A DNA stretch of 64,000 bases from Phyllobacterium lublinensis (GCF_020164435.1 NZ_JAIUDQ010000016.1:62001-126000), one strand, 5' to 3'. Positions 25,506-35,761 are shown, counted from the stretch's first letter. Made by a program: numbers and translations. Notes: generated by a model from the sequence alone, not told the origin.

Positions 25506-26708
25506 ATGGCGTTTCAAGTCAAGACGGGCGTCGAGCCATTGGACAAATTTGGCCGTCGTCCGGGCCGCCGGGTCATTCCCGCAGCATTGCTTGCCGGGCT
25601 CGGCATAGCCGCATCGCTCGGCGTCATCGCCACGGTAATGACCATGCACGGCGCCTTCCTGTCCCGCACCGCGGACGGCATTCCCGCTGGCCATCGGCCG
25701 ATGCAGACGGCCTCCTCCGGGAGCCTGATCGCACTTGCGCCGGCGCCCGAGTTCGCGCAGCGCCATCCGAAATATCCGCGCATGCCAGACATGAAGCCGA
25801 CCCCCTGGCAAGCTGCCGACATGGCGGAAGGCGCGGTGATCGGTCCGTCGGGCGACATCAGCTTCATCTCCTCGCCAAGGCCCAGGATCGTTGCGCAGGC
25901 GCCGCTGGCCACCGAGGCCTTTGGAGCGCGTGCCTCTGGCATCGAGCTTCTGGCCGAAGATGACTTCAGCGCCCGCATGTCCGGGCTCGATACGATGCAG
26001 GTCGCGTCGATTCAGACCTACAGTACATTCGACACGGAATCCGTGGTTACAGGGCCTTCGGTCGCAGCCGCCGTCGCCGCGCTGGAAAATGCCCCACCGC
26101 CCGCTGGCGCACTGCCGCAGGGACCGTTCAGCCTCGTTCTGGCCGAGACCGATTCCTCGCTTGACGACGAAGAGTCGCCCGAAATTCCGCTGCCGGGCAT
26201 GCGGCCGAAGCGCGCCCCGCAGGTGTTGGCCTACGCACCGCCGGACAACGACCTGCGCGATATCGCGCCAACCTATGAGCCGCCGGCACCGCGCCTTAGC
26301 GCCCGCAACCGCACGGCCTATTACAGCATCGAAGCCAAAATGGTCTATCTGCCGAATGGCGAGAAGCTGGAAGCGCATTCGGGCCTCGGGCCGATGCGCG
26401 ACAATGTCCGCTACGTGCACAAGAAGATGCGAGGCGCTACGCCGCCGCATACCTACCGGCTAACCATGCGCGAGAAGCTCTTCCACGGCGTCGAGGCGAT
26501 CCGGCTCAATCCGGTCGAACCGGGCAAGATCTTCGGTCGTGACGGGTTGCTCGCTCATACCTACATGCTTGGACCGCGTGGCGATTCCAATGGCTGCGTA
26601 TCGATCAAGGATTACCGCCGCTTCCTCGCCGCCTTCAAGCGGGGCGAGATAACCCAGCTCGTGGTAGTGGCGCGCATGCCGTCATCGACGCTTTTCGCCT
26701 CCAGATAG
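25506..26708 (+). CDS. Membrane-anchored DUF2778 (Tlde1/L,D-transpeptidase-like) protein
   Basis: The 400-residue protein has a short basic N terminus, one membrane segment (VIPAALLAGLGIAASLGVIATV, about 24-46), a 230-residue Pro/Ala-rich linker, and a C-terminal DUF2778 domain. That domain starts YYSIEAKMVYLPNGEKLEAHSG and carries the expected His351 (LAHTYML) and Cys364 (SNGCVSI), the catalytic pair of cell-wall-acting Tlde1-type enzymes. It probably acts in the periplasm on peptidoglycan. ATG 25506 was chosen as the first start giving a normal anchor; the frame is open further up. No type VI secretion genes are nearby. Confidence 0.75.
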   Translation: MAFQVKTGVEPLDKFGRRPGRRVIPAALLAGLGIAASLGVIATVMTMHGAFLSRTADGIPAGHRPMQTASSGSLIALAPAPEFAQRHPKYPRMPDMKPTPWQAADMAEGAVIGPSGDISFISSPRPRIVAQAPLATEAFGARASGIELLAEDDFSARMSGLDTMQVASIQTYSTFDTESVVTGPSVAAAVAALENAPPPAGALPQGPFSLVLAETDSSLDDEESPEIPLPGMRPKRAPQVLAYAPPDNDLRDIAPTYEPPAPRLSARNRTAYYSIEAKMVYLPNGEKLEAHSGLGPMRDNVRYVHKKMRGATPPHTYRLTMREKLFHGVEAIRLNPVEPGKIFGRDGLLAHTYMLGPRGDSNGCVSIKDYRRFLAAFKRGEITQLVVVARMPSSTLFASR

Positions 26709-26717
26709 AACAAGGGT

Positions 26718-27503
26718 TCACGGCTTGGGCAGGGCCTTGTCGGCGCGGCATTTGGCCAGCGGCAGGGCCTTGCCGGAAATCACCTTGGTGATGCGCTGGT
26801 CCCTGGCGTTGGTCTCGACAGTTAGGCAAGCGCAGCCATAGCCATGGCCGGCACCGTGGCTCGTATCGACGAATTGCTTCGGATCCCCATCCGGTATGTT
26901 GTCGATGCCGTCCGCATCCGGTCCCTCGGCCTCAGCCTGCGAGGTAATTGTCCAGGTCGCATCCTTGTCCATGAGCCACAGATTGCCGGGTGTCGGGTTG
27001 GTGAGCCAGCCGCAGCGCATCTCGTGCGAGGGCGCCGGCGCGCTGATGTCGGCGGTAGACTGGATCGTTGCAACCTTTACATCGACGTTCTTGCACGTGC
27101 TGTCGTTGCAGATGCCGTTTATCCAGATCTGGCCGTTGCCAAACATGACGCCTTTCCAGTTTACGAAAAGGTCATCCAGTTTCTGGTTGATCACAGCGTC
27201 GGCAATCTCGCTGGTCATGATTGCATCGTAGTTCCTGGTGAAATCGCTGGCGGACTTGATCGTCGTTGCCTTGCCGTTGATCTTGACCCCGATCGGATAG
27301 CGGACTGCCGCAGCAACCGCTGCCGTATCATGGGCCTTCACGGCAGCCTGGAAACTGTTGATGACCGCCAGATAGTTGTCATGGCTGCCGAACGCATTGT
27401 CGAGTGCATCGTTCAATGGCTGGCTCTGGGCAAATGACGGACCGGCAGAAACGACGATTGCCATGCCGGCAGCGAAAACAAGGGCGACCGTCCTGGCGAA
27501 CAT
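26718..27503 (-). CDS. Exported protein with a C-terminal DUF4087 domain
   Basis: The 261-residue product has a signal peptide (MFARTVALVFAAGMAIVVSAGPSFAQ), a middle part rich in Ala/Val resembling small NTF2-like folds (residues 40-150), and the DUF4087 pattern MRCGWLTNPTPGNLWLMDKDATWTI ... YGCACLTV. Four cysteines in the domain suggest disulphides. Function is unknown. AGAGGAAG precedes the ATG at 27503; the longer open frame to 27704 has no family support. It faces the DUF2778 gene with a 9-base gap. Confidence 0.78.
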   Translation of the reverse strand: MFARTVALVFAAGMAIVVSAGPSFAQSQPLNDALDNAFGSHDNYLAVINSFQAAVKAHDTAAVAAAVRYPIGVKINGKATTIKSASDFTRNYDAIMTSEIADAVINQKLDDLFVNWKGVMFGNGQIWINGICNDSTCKNVDVKVATIQSTADISAPAPSHEMRCGWLTNPTPGNLWLMDKDATWTITSQAEAEGPDADGIDNIPDGDPKQFVDTSHGAGHGYGCACLTVETNARDQRITKVISGKALPLAKCRADKALPKP

Positions 27504-27660
27504 GGGCTTCCTCTCCGGCTGTTGGATGGTCCGTTTTCCTGGCGCGGAGCGACCACATTTCGCCACATTAAGGGAAGCGGTCGGGGGCATCAAGCCTGCG
27601 CCAGAGCGGGTACGGTAACGCGTTGGCGGGTACAATCGCAGGGCACTGTGGCACAGGCGG

Positions 27661-27701
27661 AAAAGCGAGGAGGGGCGGTTCTGCCGTGACCGCCCCTCCT
27701 C
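27661..27701 (-). terminator. Rho-independent terminator after the acyl-CoA dehydrogenase gene
   Basis: GAGGAGGGGCGGT (27667-27679) and its inverted copy (27689-27701) form a perfect 13-bp stem. On the minus strand it is followed by GC and TTTT (27664-27661). It begins 12 bases past the stop codon of the dehydrogenase. Confidence 0.85.
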
Positions 27702-27712
27702 CATTGCAAGGC

Positions 27713-28879
27713 TCAGAAGATGGCGTTGACCGAGTGGCCGAGCGCCATGGCCCCGGCATATCGCGCCTGCGGACCCTGTTGCAGCGGATGAAAGCGCGCG
27801 CCCTGGATGTCACGGAAGCGCTGTTCAAGCCCGTTGCTGCGATAGAAGCCTGATCCACCGGCAAGCTCCAGCGCAAGCTCCACCGTCTTGATCGCATGTT
27901 CGGCGACCAGCGACCGGCCGATCATGATCTCGTTGACCGACTCGGCCGATGGCGCGTTGCGCTCGGTGATCTTGACCATCCACTGGTGCGCAAGTTGCGC
28001 GGCGCGCAACGACGTATCCATGCGGCCGGCGAGATTGAAGCTGCTTTCGTTGGGCTGCTTCTTCTTGGCAAGATGAACGGCAATGTCGCGTGCGCTTTCG
28101 GCGACACCGAGATAGGCCGCATAGATCAGCGGGAACGCCGTCGTCGCGATGATCTGGAACACCGGATGCCATTCACCGGCCTTGCGCGAGAAGGCAACGC
28201 CCGCATCCGGAACGAAGTATTCCTCGAGCACGACATCGTTCGATCCTGTACCGCGCATGCCGAGCGCCTTCCAGGTATCGACGATCTTGACGCCATCGGC
28301 CTTCATGGAAGCGCCGAAGTGGATAACGTTCTGCGAGCCGTCATCACCGGCGCAGATGGCACCGGTCATCAGCAGATCGCCGGCATTGGCGCCGGACGTG
28401 AAGGCCTTGCGTGCGCTGATGCGGTAACCGCCATCGACCTTTTCAGCAATGCCCGAGCCGCCGATCCAGTCGGAGCCGCCGCTTGAAAGCAGGATCAGCT
28501 TTTCAGCGGCGACACGCTTGAGGAGTGGTTCGACCGCGGCCACCTTCTGGTGGCGCCAGCGCCATGCCGGGATCGCGACCTGATGGGTGTGCATTGAAAA
28601 GGCAAGTGCCGTCGACGAACAGGCATGCGCCATGACGCGCAGCATCTCGGCAAGCTCGGCAACTTCCGCGCCACCGCCGCCAAGCTCGCGCGGAACGCCG
28701 GCCTCCACAAGGCCCGCTTCCTTGAGCAGCTTGTAGTTCTCGGCAACGAAAGTGTCGTTCGCGTCGAACTCGGCGGCGCGTGCGGCAAAAGTTGGTGTCA
28801 GTGTCTGGGCAATCTCGACCGCATTGCCGGGCGGAGCGTCATCTGCATCGATTGGGGATTTATGTGCCAGAGTATTCAT
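27713..28879 (-). CDS. Acyl-CoA dehydrogenase-family flavoprotein
   Basis: The 388-residue protein has the three-part fold of acyl-CoA dehydrogenases: an N-terminal helical domain, a beta domain around GGSDWIGGSGIAEKVDGGYRISARKAFTSGA, and a C-terminal helical domain ending with ALELAGGSGFYRSNGLEQRFRDIQGARFHP. The C-terminal part is of the kind seen in SfnC/DszC-like monooxygenases as well as dehydrogenases, so the reaction is open. A strong CAGGAGGTGAAT precedes the ATG at 28879, which decides the start against 28900. It is divergent from an HxlR regulator, its probable controller. Confidence 0.82.
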   Translation of the reverse strand: MNTLAHKSPIDADDAPPGNAVEIAQTLTPTFAARAAEFDANDTFVAENYKLLKEAGLVEAGVPRELGGGGAEVAELAEMLRVMAHACSSTALAFSMHTHQVAIPAWRWRHQKVAAVEPLLKRVAAEKLILLSSGGSDWIGGSGIAEKVDGGYRISARKAFTSGANAGDLLMTGAICAGDDGSQNVIHFGASMKADGVKIVDTWKALGMRGTGSNDVVLEEYFVPDAGVAFSRKAGEWHPVFQIIATTAFPLIYAAYLGVAESARDIAVHLAKKKQPNESSFNLAGRMDTSLRAAQLAHQWMVKITERNAPSAESVNEIMIGRSLVAEHAIKTVELALELAGGSGFYRSNGLEQRFRDIQGARFHPLQQGPQARYAGAMALGHSVNAIF

Positions 28880-28943
28880 ATTCACCTCCTGTTGGGCCAT
28901 TGCTGACCGTGGAAGAGAATCCCTCTATCCTCGACTTTCGTCC

Positions 28944-28960
28944 AGTACTCTATCTGTACT
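28944..28960. promoter_or_regulatory. Palindrome in the dehydrogenase/HxlR divergent region
   Basis: AGTAC (28944-28948) and GTACT (28956-28960) flank 7 bases. It lies between the two divergent genes, 65 bases from the dehydrogenase start, as expected for an HxlR operator. Confidence 0.4.
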
Positions 28961-29021
28961 ACCCCCGTAGGCTTTGCCGCGCTTTTGCGGTATTCTCCTT
29001 ATTTGGCATCTGTGAGGGGAC

Positions 29022-29714
29022 ATGGAAGCACGTGGAGGATATGGCCAGTTCTGCCCGGTGGCGATGGCTTCAGAAATATTATGCTCACGATGGACGACAC
29101 TGGTGGTGCGCGAACTTTTGCTTGGCACCACCCGCTTCAACGATTTGCGCCGCGGCGTGCCGCGCATGTCGCCCGCATTGCTCTCCAAGCGCCTGAAAGA
29201 ACTGGAGCGGGCAGGGGTCCTTGTCGCAGTGCCCAATGCCAACGGCATCACCGAATATCATCTGACGCCCGCCGGAGAGGATTTACGCCCCATCGTTCTC
29301 GGGATCGGCTCGTGGGGCCAGCGCTGGGTTGAATCGCAGTTGACGCTGCGCAACCTCGATCCTTCGCTCCTGATGTGGGATATGCGGCGCAATCTCAACC
29401 CGAAACCGTTGCCGACACGGCGCTGCACGATACAGTTTCTGTACCCCGAATTGCCGGAGGCAAAACAGAACTGGTGGCTGGTGGTCGACGGGGCCACGGT
29501 GGACCTGTGCGGTTTCGACCCGGGATACGATATCGACCTGCTTGTCACGAGTTCGTTGAAGAGCATGACGGCAATATGGATGGGCCATACACTGGTTCGC
29601 CGCGAGGTCGAAGCTGGCAATCTCGAATTCGATGGTGACCCGAACATTGCGAGCGCCATGCAACAATGGCTCGGCCTGAGCACTTTCGCAGCCGAAAAGC
29701 GCATGGTGTCGTAG
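29022..29714 (+). CDS. HxlR-family winged-helix transcriptional regulator
   Basis: The 230-residue protein begins with an HxlR domain: YGQFCPVAMASEILCSRWTTLVVREL with the conserved Cys, FNDLRRGVPRMSPALLSKRLKELERAGVL, and EYHLTPAGEDLRPIV. Residues 130-230 form a second domain (IQFLYPELPEAKQNWWLVVDGATVDLC) resembling SCP2-like sterol-carrier folds seen in long HxlR proteins. GAGGGGAC precedes the ATG. HxlR regulators respond to reactive carbonyls or phenolics; the inducer here is unknown. Confidence 0.87.
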   Translation: MEARGGYGQFCPVAMASEILCSRWTTLVVRELLLGTTRFNDLRRGVPRMSPALLSKRLKELERAGVLVAVPNANGITEYHLTPAGEDLRPIVLGIGSWGQRWVESQLTLRNLDPSLLMWDMRRNLNPKPLPTRRCTIQFLYPELPEAKQNWWLVVDGATVDLCGFDPGYDIDLLVTSSLKSMTAIWMGHTLVRREVEAGNLEFDGDPNIASAMQQWLGLSTFAAEKRMVS

Positions 29715-29725
29715 GGAGGCCCGCA

Positions 29726-29972
29726 ATGGAGCCCAACCGGGACGCATCGCTCAAGGACCTTGAGCAACAGGGCTGGATCGCCAAGACGTCCGGCTATGCG
29801 GCCTGGCTGGGCGAGCTCACCAGAGGCGGATGCCGAACCGCTGCTCGATGCAACCCATGTAGGCCGTGGAACACGCGTGCTCGATGTCGCCAGCGGCCCG
29901 CGGAGCGGTTCGCGATGGCGGATATGCCATGGATTTCCGGCAGTACTCGTCGCACAAGTCGTGAACGTTTGA
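29726..29972 (+). pseudogene. Remnant of a SAM-dependent methyltransferase gene
   Basis: An ATG at 29726 with GGGAGG upstream starts MEPNRDASLKDLEQQGWIAKTSGYAAWLGELT. The continuation EADAEPLLDATHVGRGTRVLDVASGP, with the start of a SAM-binding motif, is in the next frame after about 29820. Soon after that motif the sequence loses all resemblance, and a GYD gene lies on the other strand. The piece thus has both a frameshift and a 3' truncation. It sits 11 bases after the HxlR gene, so it was once probably in its operon. Confidence 0.65.
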
Positions 29973-29985
29973 TAAGTCCGCGATG

Positions 29986-30279
29986 TCAGCCGAGCGAGTT
30001 GATGATCTCGCGATAGGCGGCCTCAGGAAACGCCTTGAGCGTGCGGGTGCGCACATTGCCTTTCATGGCAAGGTTGAGTGCGAACCGCGCCATGACTGCG
30101 TCGTCTGACGCTTCGCCGATGACGACCATGTCGTATTCCCCCATGGTCAGATAGAATTCCTTGAAGGAACCACCCATTTCGGCCAAAAGCTTTCTTGCTG
30201 CATCGAGCCGTGATGGTGACTCGCGCACGGCCTTAACGCCTTGATCGGTCCAGTTGATAAGCATCACGTAAGTGGTCAT
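29986..30279 (-). CDS. GYD domain protein
   Basis: The 97-residue product starts MTTYVMLINWTDQGVKAVRESPSRLDAARKLL and contains MGEYDMVVIGEASDDAVMARFAL, with Gly-Glu-Tyr-Asp as the family signature. GYD proteins are small ferredoxin-like-fold proteins of unknown function, related in fold to Dabb domains. The ATG at 30279 has GGAGGT upstream. Confidence 0.88.
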   Translation of the reverse strand: MTTYVMLINWTDQGVKAVRESPSRLDAARKLLAEMGGSFKEFYLTMGEYDMVVIGEASDDAVMARFALNLAMKGNVRTRTLKAFPEAAYREIINSLG

Positions 30280-30486
30280 GGCACACCTCCCGCGCGGCAC
30301 GGCCCGCGCCGGTGGCCGCGAATGTCCCCCGCTCCCCGTTGACCGAAATCATACGCCTGTTGTGCAAGGCGGACAATGCGGACGGCATAGACCAATGGTT
30401 GTAGTTGATAGAAGTCACTCTACTTTCCCACGAATGGACGAAGCGATGACAGGGATATCGTCACGCGGTTTTTCAGATCGGTTAAA

Positions 30487-30515
30487 TTGACTCATTTACT
30501 CCAGATATGTATTGG
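30487..30515 (+). promoter_or_regulatory. Putative promoter of the 860-residue fusion gene
   Basis: TTGACT (30487-30492) and TATTGG (30510-30515) are 17 bases apart, 51 bases before the start codon. The 287-base gap from the GYD gene (30280-30566) holds no gene. Confidence 0.4.
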
Positions 30516-30566
30516 CTAACCATTCCTGCGCGTTTGTGATTTTTCATTAAGTGGTCGGACATTTCC

Positions 30567-33149
30567 ATGGTTCCATTTTTTGTCGAACGCCTTGCTGCTG
30601 GCGGCACCCGGCCCGCCCTGCTCATCCCTGACAGGGCCACTGTCACCTATGATCAGCTGGCAGAACGCGTTGCACGGCAGGCGTTGGTATTCGGCCCGGA
30701 AAAGCGCCTGATTGCCATCGATGCAGATCTCTCCGAACACGCAATCATCGCCTACCTCGCAGCTCTCGCTTGCGGGCATACGATTGCACTGCTGGCGCCC
30801 GGCGACGTGACTGTTTCGGCTCGTTTCAAGGAACGGTTCGAGCCGGACATCCATTTCCGTCAACATGCGGACCGCTGGCGCGCCGACGAAACTGCACAAT
30901 CGTCATCGGGCGTGCTGCATCCCGACCTCGCATTGCTCCTGTCGACATCCGGCAGCACCGGCGAGGGAAAATATGTGCGGCTTTCCGCTGCGAACCTTGC
31001 GGCCAATGCAGCGTCGATCGCGCAATATCTGCGTCTCGACAGCAACGATCGCGGAACGCTGGTCCTGCCGCTGCACTATTCCTATGGACTCTCGGTTCTC
31101 AACTCGCATCTGGCCGTGCACGGGGGTCTCTATCTGCCTGGCAAATCGATCCTCGACGCCGGCTTTCTCGATGACCTGCGCGAAAATCGCTGCACAAGCC
31201 TGCCAGGCGTTCCTTTCTCCTTCGAACTGTTCGAAAAGATCGGCTTCCGCGACCATCGCCTGCCGAGCCTCAGAATGATGACGGTCGCCGGCGGGCGGCT
31301 GCCGGCCGAGCTCGCCCGCCTCTACCGTGATCACCTGGCGCGGCGCGGCGGCGAACTCTTTGTCATGTACGGGCAGACCGAGGCCACGGCCCGGATCGCC
31401 TTCGTACCGCCGCACCTGCTCGACGGCAACCCGGACAGCATCGGTATAGCCATTCCCGATGGCGAACTCGCCCTGGTCGACGATGATGGCGGGGTGATCC
31501 GGGATGCGGAAACACCGGGCGAACTGGTCTATCGCGGCCCCAACGTCATGATGGGTTATGCTGCCAGCCGCGCCGACCTAAATCGCGGGTCCGAGCTTGC
31601 GGAACTGAGGACGGGAGACCTTGCCGTTCGCAACAGGGATGGCCTATATCGCATTGCCGGCCGTCTCAGCAGAATGTCGAAGATTGCAGGCTTGCGCATC
31701 GGCCATGATGCACTCGAGCAGGCTCTGGCATCGGCCGGTATCAAAGCGGCCGTGTTCGGTGACGACCAAGGCATTGCTGCGGCGTACACCACTGCGCTCC
31801 CCGAAGATGTGGTGCGCAAGAAGATTATTGAAGTGAGCGGATTGACTGCCATGCACGTTGCGGTGACGAGGCGGGACACCCTGCCGCGCCTCGTATCGGG
31901 AAAAATCGACTACCGCCGGCTCAAGTCCGACCATGACGACGGCCAGTTCAGAAGAACCGAGAATGTCAGGGAAGCGTTCAGGGAGGCGTTCTTTCCGCAG
32001 AGAACCGAGGACCAGGATACGTTCGTATCGCTGGGCGGTGACTCGTTGCGTTATGTGCGGCTGTCCTTGAACCTTGAACGCATCTTGAATGACCTTCCCG
32101 AGGGCTGGGAGAATCTGCCAATCGCCGAACTGGCCACCATGCAGCAGGCAAAAACGCGGACGCAAAGCCTGGGCACCGATCTGGTGATCCGGGCGCTAGC
32201 GATCCTGCTCGTCGTCATCCAGCACGCCACTATTTGGCCAGTGCCGGGCGGAGCGGCCGCCATGGTCATGCTGATCGGCTACAGCCTCGCCCGCTTCCAG
32301 AGCGGCAATTTGTTCGCTGGCCACACCGCCAGGGTTTTCCGGCCGGTGTTGTCGGTGCTTGTGCCCTACTATCTGATCATCGCGCTCTACGCACTTGTCT
32401 GGGGTAAAGTGCCGTGGGTATCGGTCTTTCTCCTTGGCAATTTCGGCCTCGCAGACCCGGCAGAACGGACCATGTTGCCGTTCCTGTACTGGTTTGTCGA
32501 AGCCTACGTCCAGATGGTGGCGATCTGGGCCGTTCTGTTCGCAATGCCCGCCATGCGCAAGGCCGGCGCAAAAAAACCTTATCTGGTTGGTCTGGCAATG
32601 CTGGCGTTGGCAATGGTGCTTCGTTTTGCCGGACCGCTGCTCTGGCCGCTCGGCGACCGGGAGGTTTTCACGGTACCGTGGATTTTCTATCTGACCGTCT
32701 TCGGCTGGCTTGCCTATTTTGCCGACAACGCCTCCAGGAAGATCGTGCTCTTCGCCGTTGGAGCGGTCACCTTTCCGCTGGTTGCCTATTATGGCGGAAA
32801 CTGGATCGGGTCATGGGTGAAATACATGATGCAGTTGGGTTTCCTTGCGGCCCTGCTGTTCGCTCCGCGCATGCCGATGCCGCGTTGGGTCGCAGGCCTC
32901 GTGCTCCCGATTTCCGCCGCGAGCTATTACATCTACCTCTTCCACCGATTCGTTCCGGAACTGGTATTGGCGCCGCTTGAAGCGGAATTGCCCTGGTCCG
33001 TGTTCTGCATTGCCTCGATCGCCGGCGGCATCGCCGTCGGCCTGCTTGCACGTGAATTGTTGAAAAACCTCCCGCATTGGAGCACGCTCGTTCGCCTCCC
33101 CCTCATCGTCTGGAGGAAGGCCGCAGCCCTCCCGGGACAGACAGCATGA
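30567..33149 (+). CDS. Adenylation domain - carrier domain - acyltransferase-3-like membrane domain fusion
   Basis: An 860-residue three-part protein. Residues 1-450 are an adenylate-forming ligase: STSGSTGEGK (126-135), YGQTE (269-272 region), TGD (349-351), GRLSRMSKIAGLR (365-377) and SGKIDYRRL with the expected catalytic Lys446. Residues 465-535 are a carrier domain with LGGDSLRYV, Ser493 being the phosphopantetheine site. Residues 538-860 hold about ten membrane segments and begin IRALAILLVVIQHATIW, close to the R-x10-H signature of acyltransferase-3 proteins (His553). Together these could activate an acyl or aminoacyl group, load it and move it onto a target at the membrane. Substrate and target are unknown. 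The gene stands alone; the binding site (GTCGGA) is weak. Confidence 0.8.
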   Translation: MVPFFVERLAAGGTRPALLIPDRATVTYDQLAERVARQALVFGPEKRLIAIDADLSEHAIIAYLAALACGHTIALLAPGDVTVSARFKERFEPDIHFRQHADRWRADETAQSSSGVLHPDLALLLSTSGSTGEGKYVRLSAANLAANAASIAQYLRLDSNDRGTLVLPLHYSYGLSVLNSHLAVHGGLYLPGKSILDAGFLDDLRENRCTSLPGVPFSFELFEKIGFRDHRLPSLRMMTVAGGRLPAELARLYRDHLARRGGELFVMYGQTEATARIAFVPPHLLDGNPDSIGIAIPDGELALVDDDGGVIRDAETPGELVYRGPNVMMGYAASRADLNRGSELAELRTGDLAVRNRDGLYRIAGRLSRMSKIAGLRIGHDALEQALASAGIKAAVFGDDQGIAAAYTTALPEDVVRKKIIEVSGLTAMHVAVTRRDTLPRLVSGKIDYRRLKSDHDDGQFRRTENVREAFREAFFPQRTEDQDTFVSLGGDSLRYVRLSLNLERILNDLPEGWENLPIAELATMQQAKTRTQSLGTDLVIRALAILLVVIQHATIWPVPGGAAAMVMLIGYSLARFQSGNLFAGHTARVFRPVLSVLVPYYLIIALYALVWGKVPWVSVFLLGNFGLADPAERTMLPFLYWFVEAYVQMVAIWAVLFAMPAMRKAGAKKPYLVGLAMLALAMVLRFAGPLLWPLGDREVFTVPWIFYLTVFGWLAYFADNASRKIVLFAVGAVTFPLVAYYGGNWIGSWVKYMMQLGFLAALLFAPRMPMPRWVAGLVLPISAASYYIYLFHRFVPELVLAPLEAELPWSVFCIASIAGGIAVGLLARELLKNLPHWSTLVRLPLIVWRKAAALPGQTA

Positions 33150-33184
33150 ACGGGCGCCTGATGGTTGCGATTATTGCATTGTGA

Positions 33185-33306
33185 GGTCACCCCCACCCGC
33201 AGCTTCGCTGCGACCCATCGAAAGGGGAGGTGGGGATGCCGCTGCTGACTTCACCCTCCCCTCAGATGGGGAGAGTCAGATCGTAGGTCCGGGTGGGGTG
33301 GGGTCA
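33185..33306. repeat. Intergenic element with inverted GTCACCCC ends
   Basis: GGTCACCCCCACCCG at the left (about 33186-33200) is matched in reverse by CGGGTGGGGTGGGGTCAC at the right (33290-33307) with small differences. Inside are a GCAGC/GCTGC hairpin and paired CTCCCC/GGGGAG blocks. Elements of this look are common between genes in rhizobia. It lies between the fusion gene and the end of groEL. Confidence 0.55.
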
Positions 33307-33403
33307 CTTCGCAACGCTCGACAGCGCATTCGCCAAGGCAAGATACGTTCGAGGATCGCCTGCCGCAGCCAGCTTGGAAGAACTGGTCTGGAACTCGATA
33401 TAC

Positions 33404-35047
<1,644 letters not shown>

Positions 35048-35084
35048 TCAGGAAGAATCATATTTTCCCCTTGAAAACACAATA

Positions 35085-35100
35085 GAATCTGGCAAGATTC
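35085..35100. promoter_or_regulatory. Palindrome in the groEL/usg divergent region
   Basis: GAATCT (35085-35090) and AGATTC (35095-35100) form a perfect inverted repeat around GGCA, 56 bases upstream of groEL and 37 before usg. Possible operator for either gene. Confidence 0.3.
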
Positions 35101-35136
35101 GGTGTGACACATGAGTTGATCCATAGGATGATATTC

Positions 35137-35406
35137 ATGACCAGCAGAGCGTTCGAGCTTCAATTGAAGGGATACGGGCTGACGACAGCGGAAATACATT
35201 ATCGTCTTCCCGATCATCCAAGTTTTCTCCAGCTATACATATGGCAGGAGTACGATCTTGCTCCGACTTTTCCGCAATTGAAAGGGTTTCTTGACTTCTG
35301 GTGCAAGGACATCGAGGGGCCGCTGCACTCGGTCCGTATTGTCCACCAACGCCTGATCGAACCGCGCGAGTGGCGGGCGGTGGACGGCATCATTTCCATA
35401 CATTGA
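35137..35406 (+). CDS. usg: Usg family protein
   Basis: The 89-residue product matches the small Usg proteins of alphaproteobacteria, named for a gene upstream of trpF in Caulobacter: FELQLKGYGLTTAEIHYRLPDHPSFLQ, YIWQEYDLAPTFPQLKGFLDFW and GPLHSVRIVHQRLIEPREWR. The role is not established. The ATG at 35137 has AGGA 8 bases upstream; starts at 35104 and 35128 are less likely. Here it is not next to trp genes. Confidence 0.87.
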   Translation: MTSRAFELQLKGYGLTTAEIHYRLPDHPSFLQLYIWQEYDLAPTFPQLKGFLDFWCKDIEGPLHSVRIVHQRLIEPREWRAVDGIISIH

Positions 35407-35464
35407 GAAAGCCGCTCCCGGCTGTATGGCAAGGGCGGAGCGTAGCGACGCAAAGAGGTGCACC

Positions 35465-35761
35465 TTAATCCTTGTATAGCCGTATAGGGCTTGTTTTCTC
35501 CCGCCGGACCAGCCCCTTTGCCTCCAGATCAAGCTGGACCGTCTTGGCCCACCAACCAGCCTTTGCACCGCGAGGATAGAGCGCTTGAGGCAATTTACGA
35601 ACCAGCCGCGCGCTGACTTCAGTCAGCGTCAGGCCAGGCACGCTGTCCGGAAGAATCTCAAGGTAGGCCTGCTTCATGGCGTCGTACATGGCCCTGTCGA
35701 CGGCTCTGGATTTGCCGGGATGGTTGATGTTCTCGACGGTGATCTTGTCCTGCTGTTGCAT
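35465..35761 (-). CDS. DUF6958-like small protein
   Basis: The 98-residue product has ITVENINHPGKSRAVDRAMYDAMKQAYLEILP, PGLTLTEVSARLVRKLP and GAKAGWWAKTVQLDLEAKGLV. The GWW..KTVQLDLEAKG block is a strong family mark. It looks like a small winged-helix or helical DNA-binding-like fold, but function is unknown. GGAGCAGCGGCA precedes the ATG. Confidence 0.75.
   Translation of the reverse strand: MQQQDKITVENINHPGKSRAVDRAMYDAMKQAYLEILPDSVPGLTLTEVSARLVRKLPQALYPRGAKAGWWAKTVQLDLEAKGLVRREKTSPIRLYKD

Noticed and set aside
24909..26450. 513-residue minus-strand open frame opposite the DUF2778 gene
   Set aside because: Shadow of a GC-rich gene; composition rich in Arg/His/Gly with no domain pattern, while the plus strand encodes anchor plus DUF2778.
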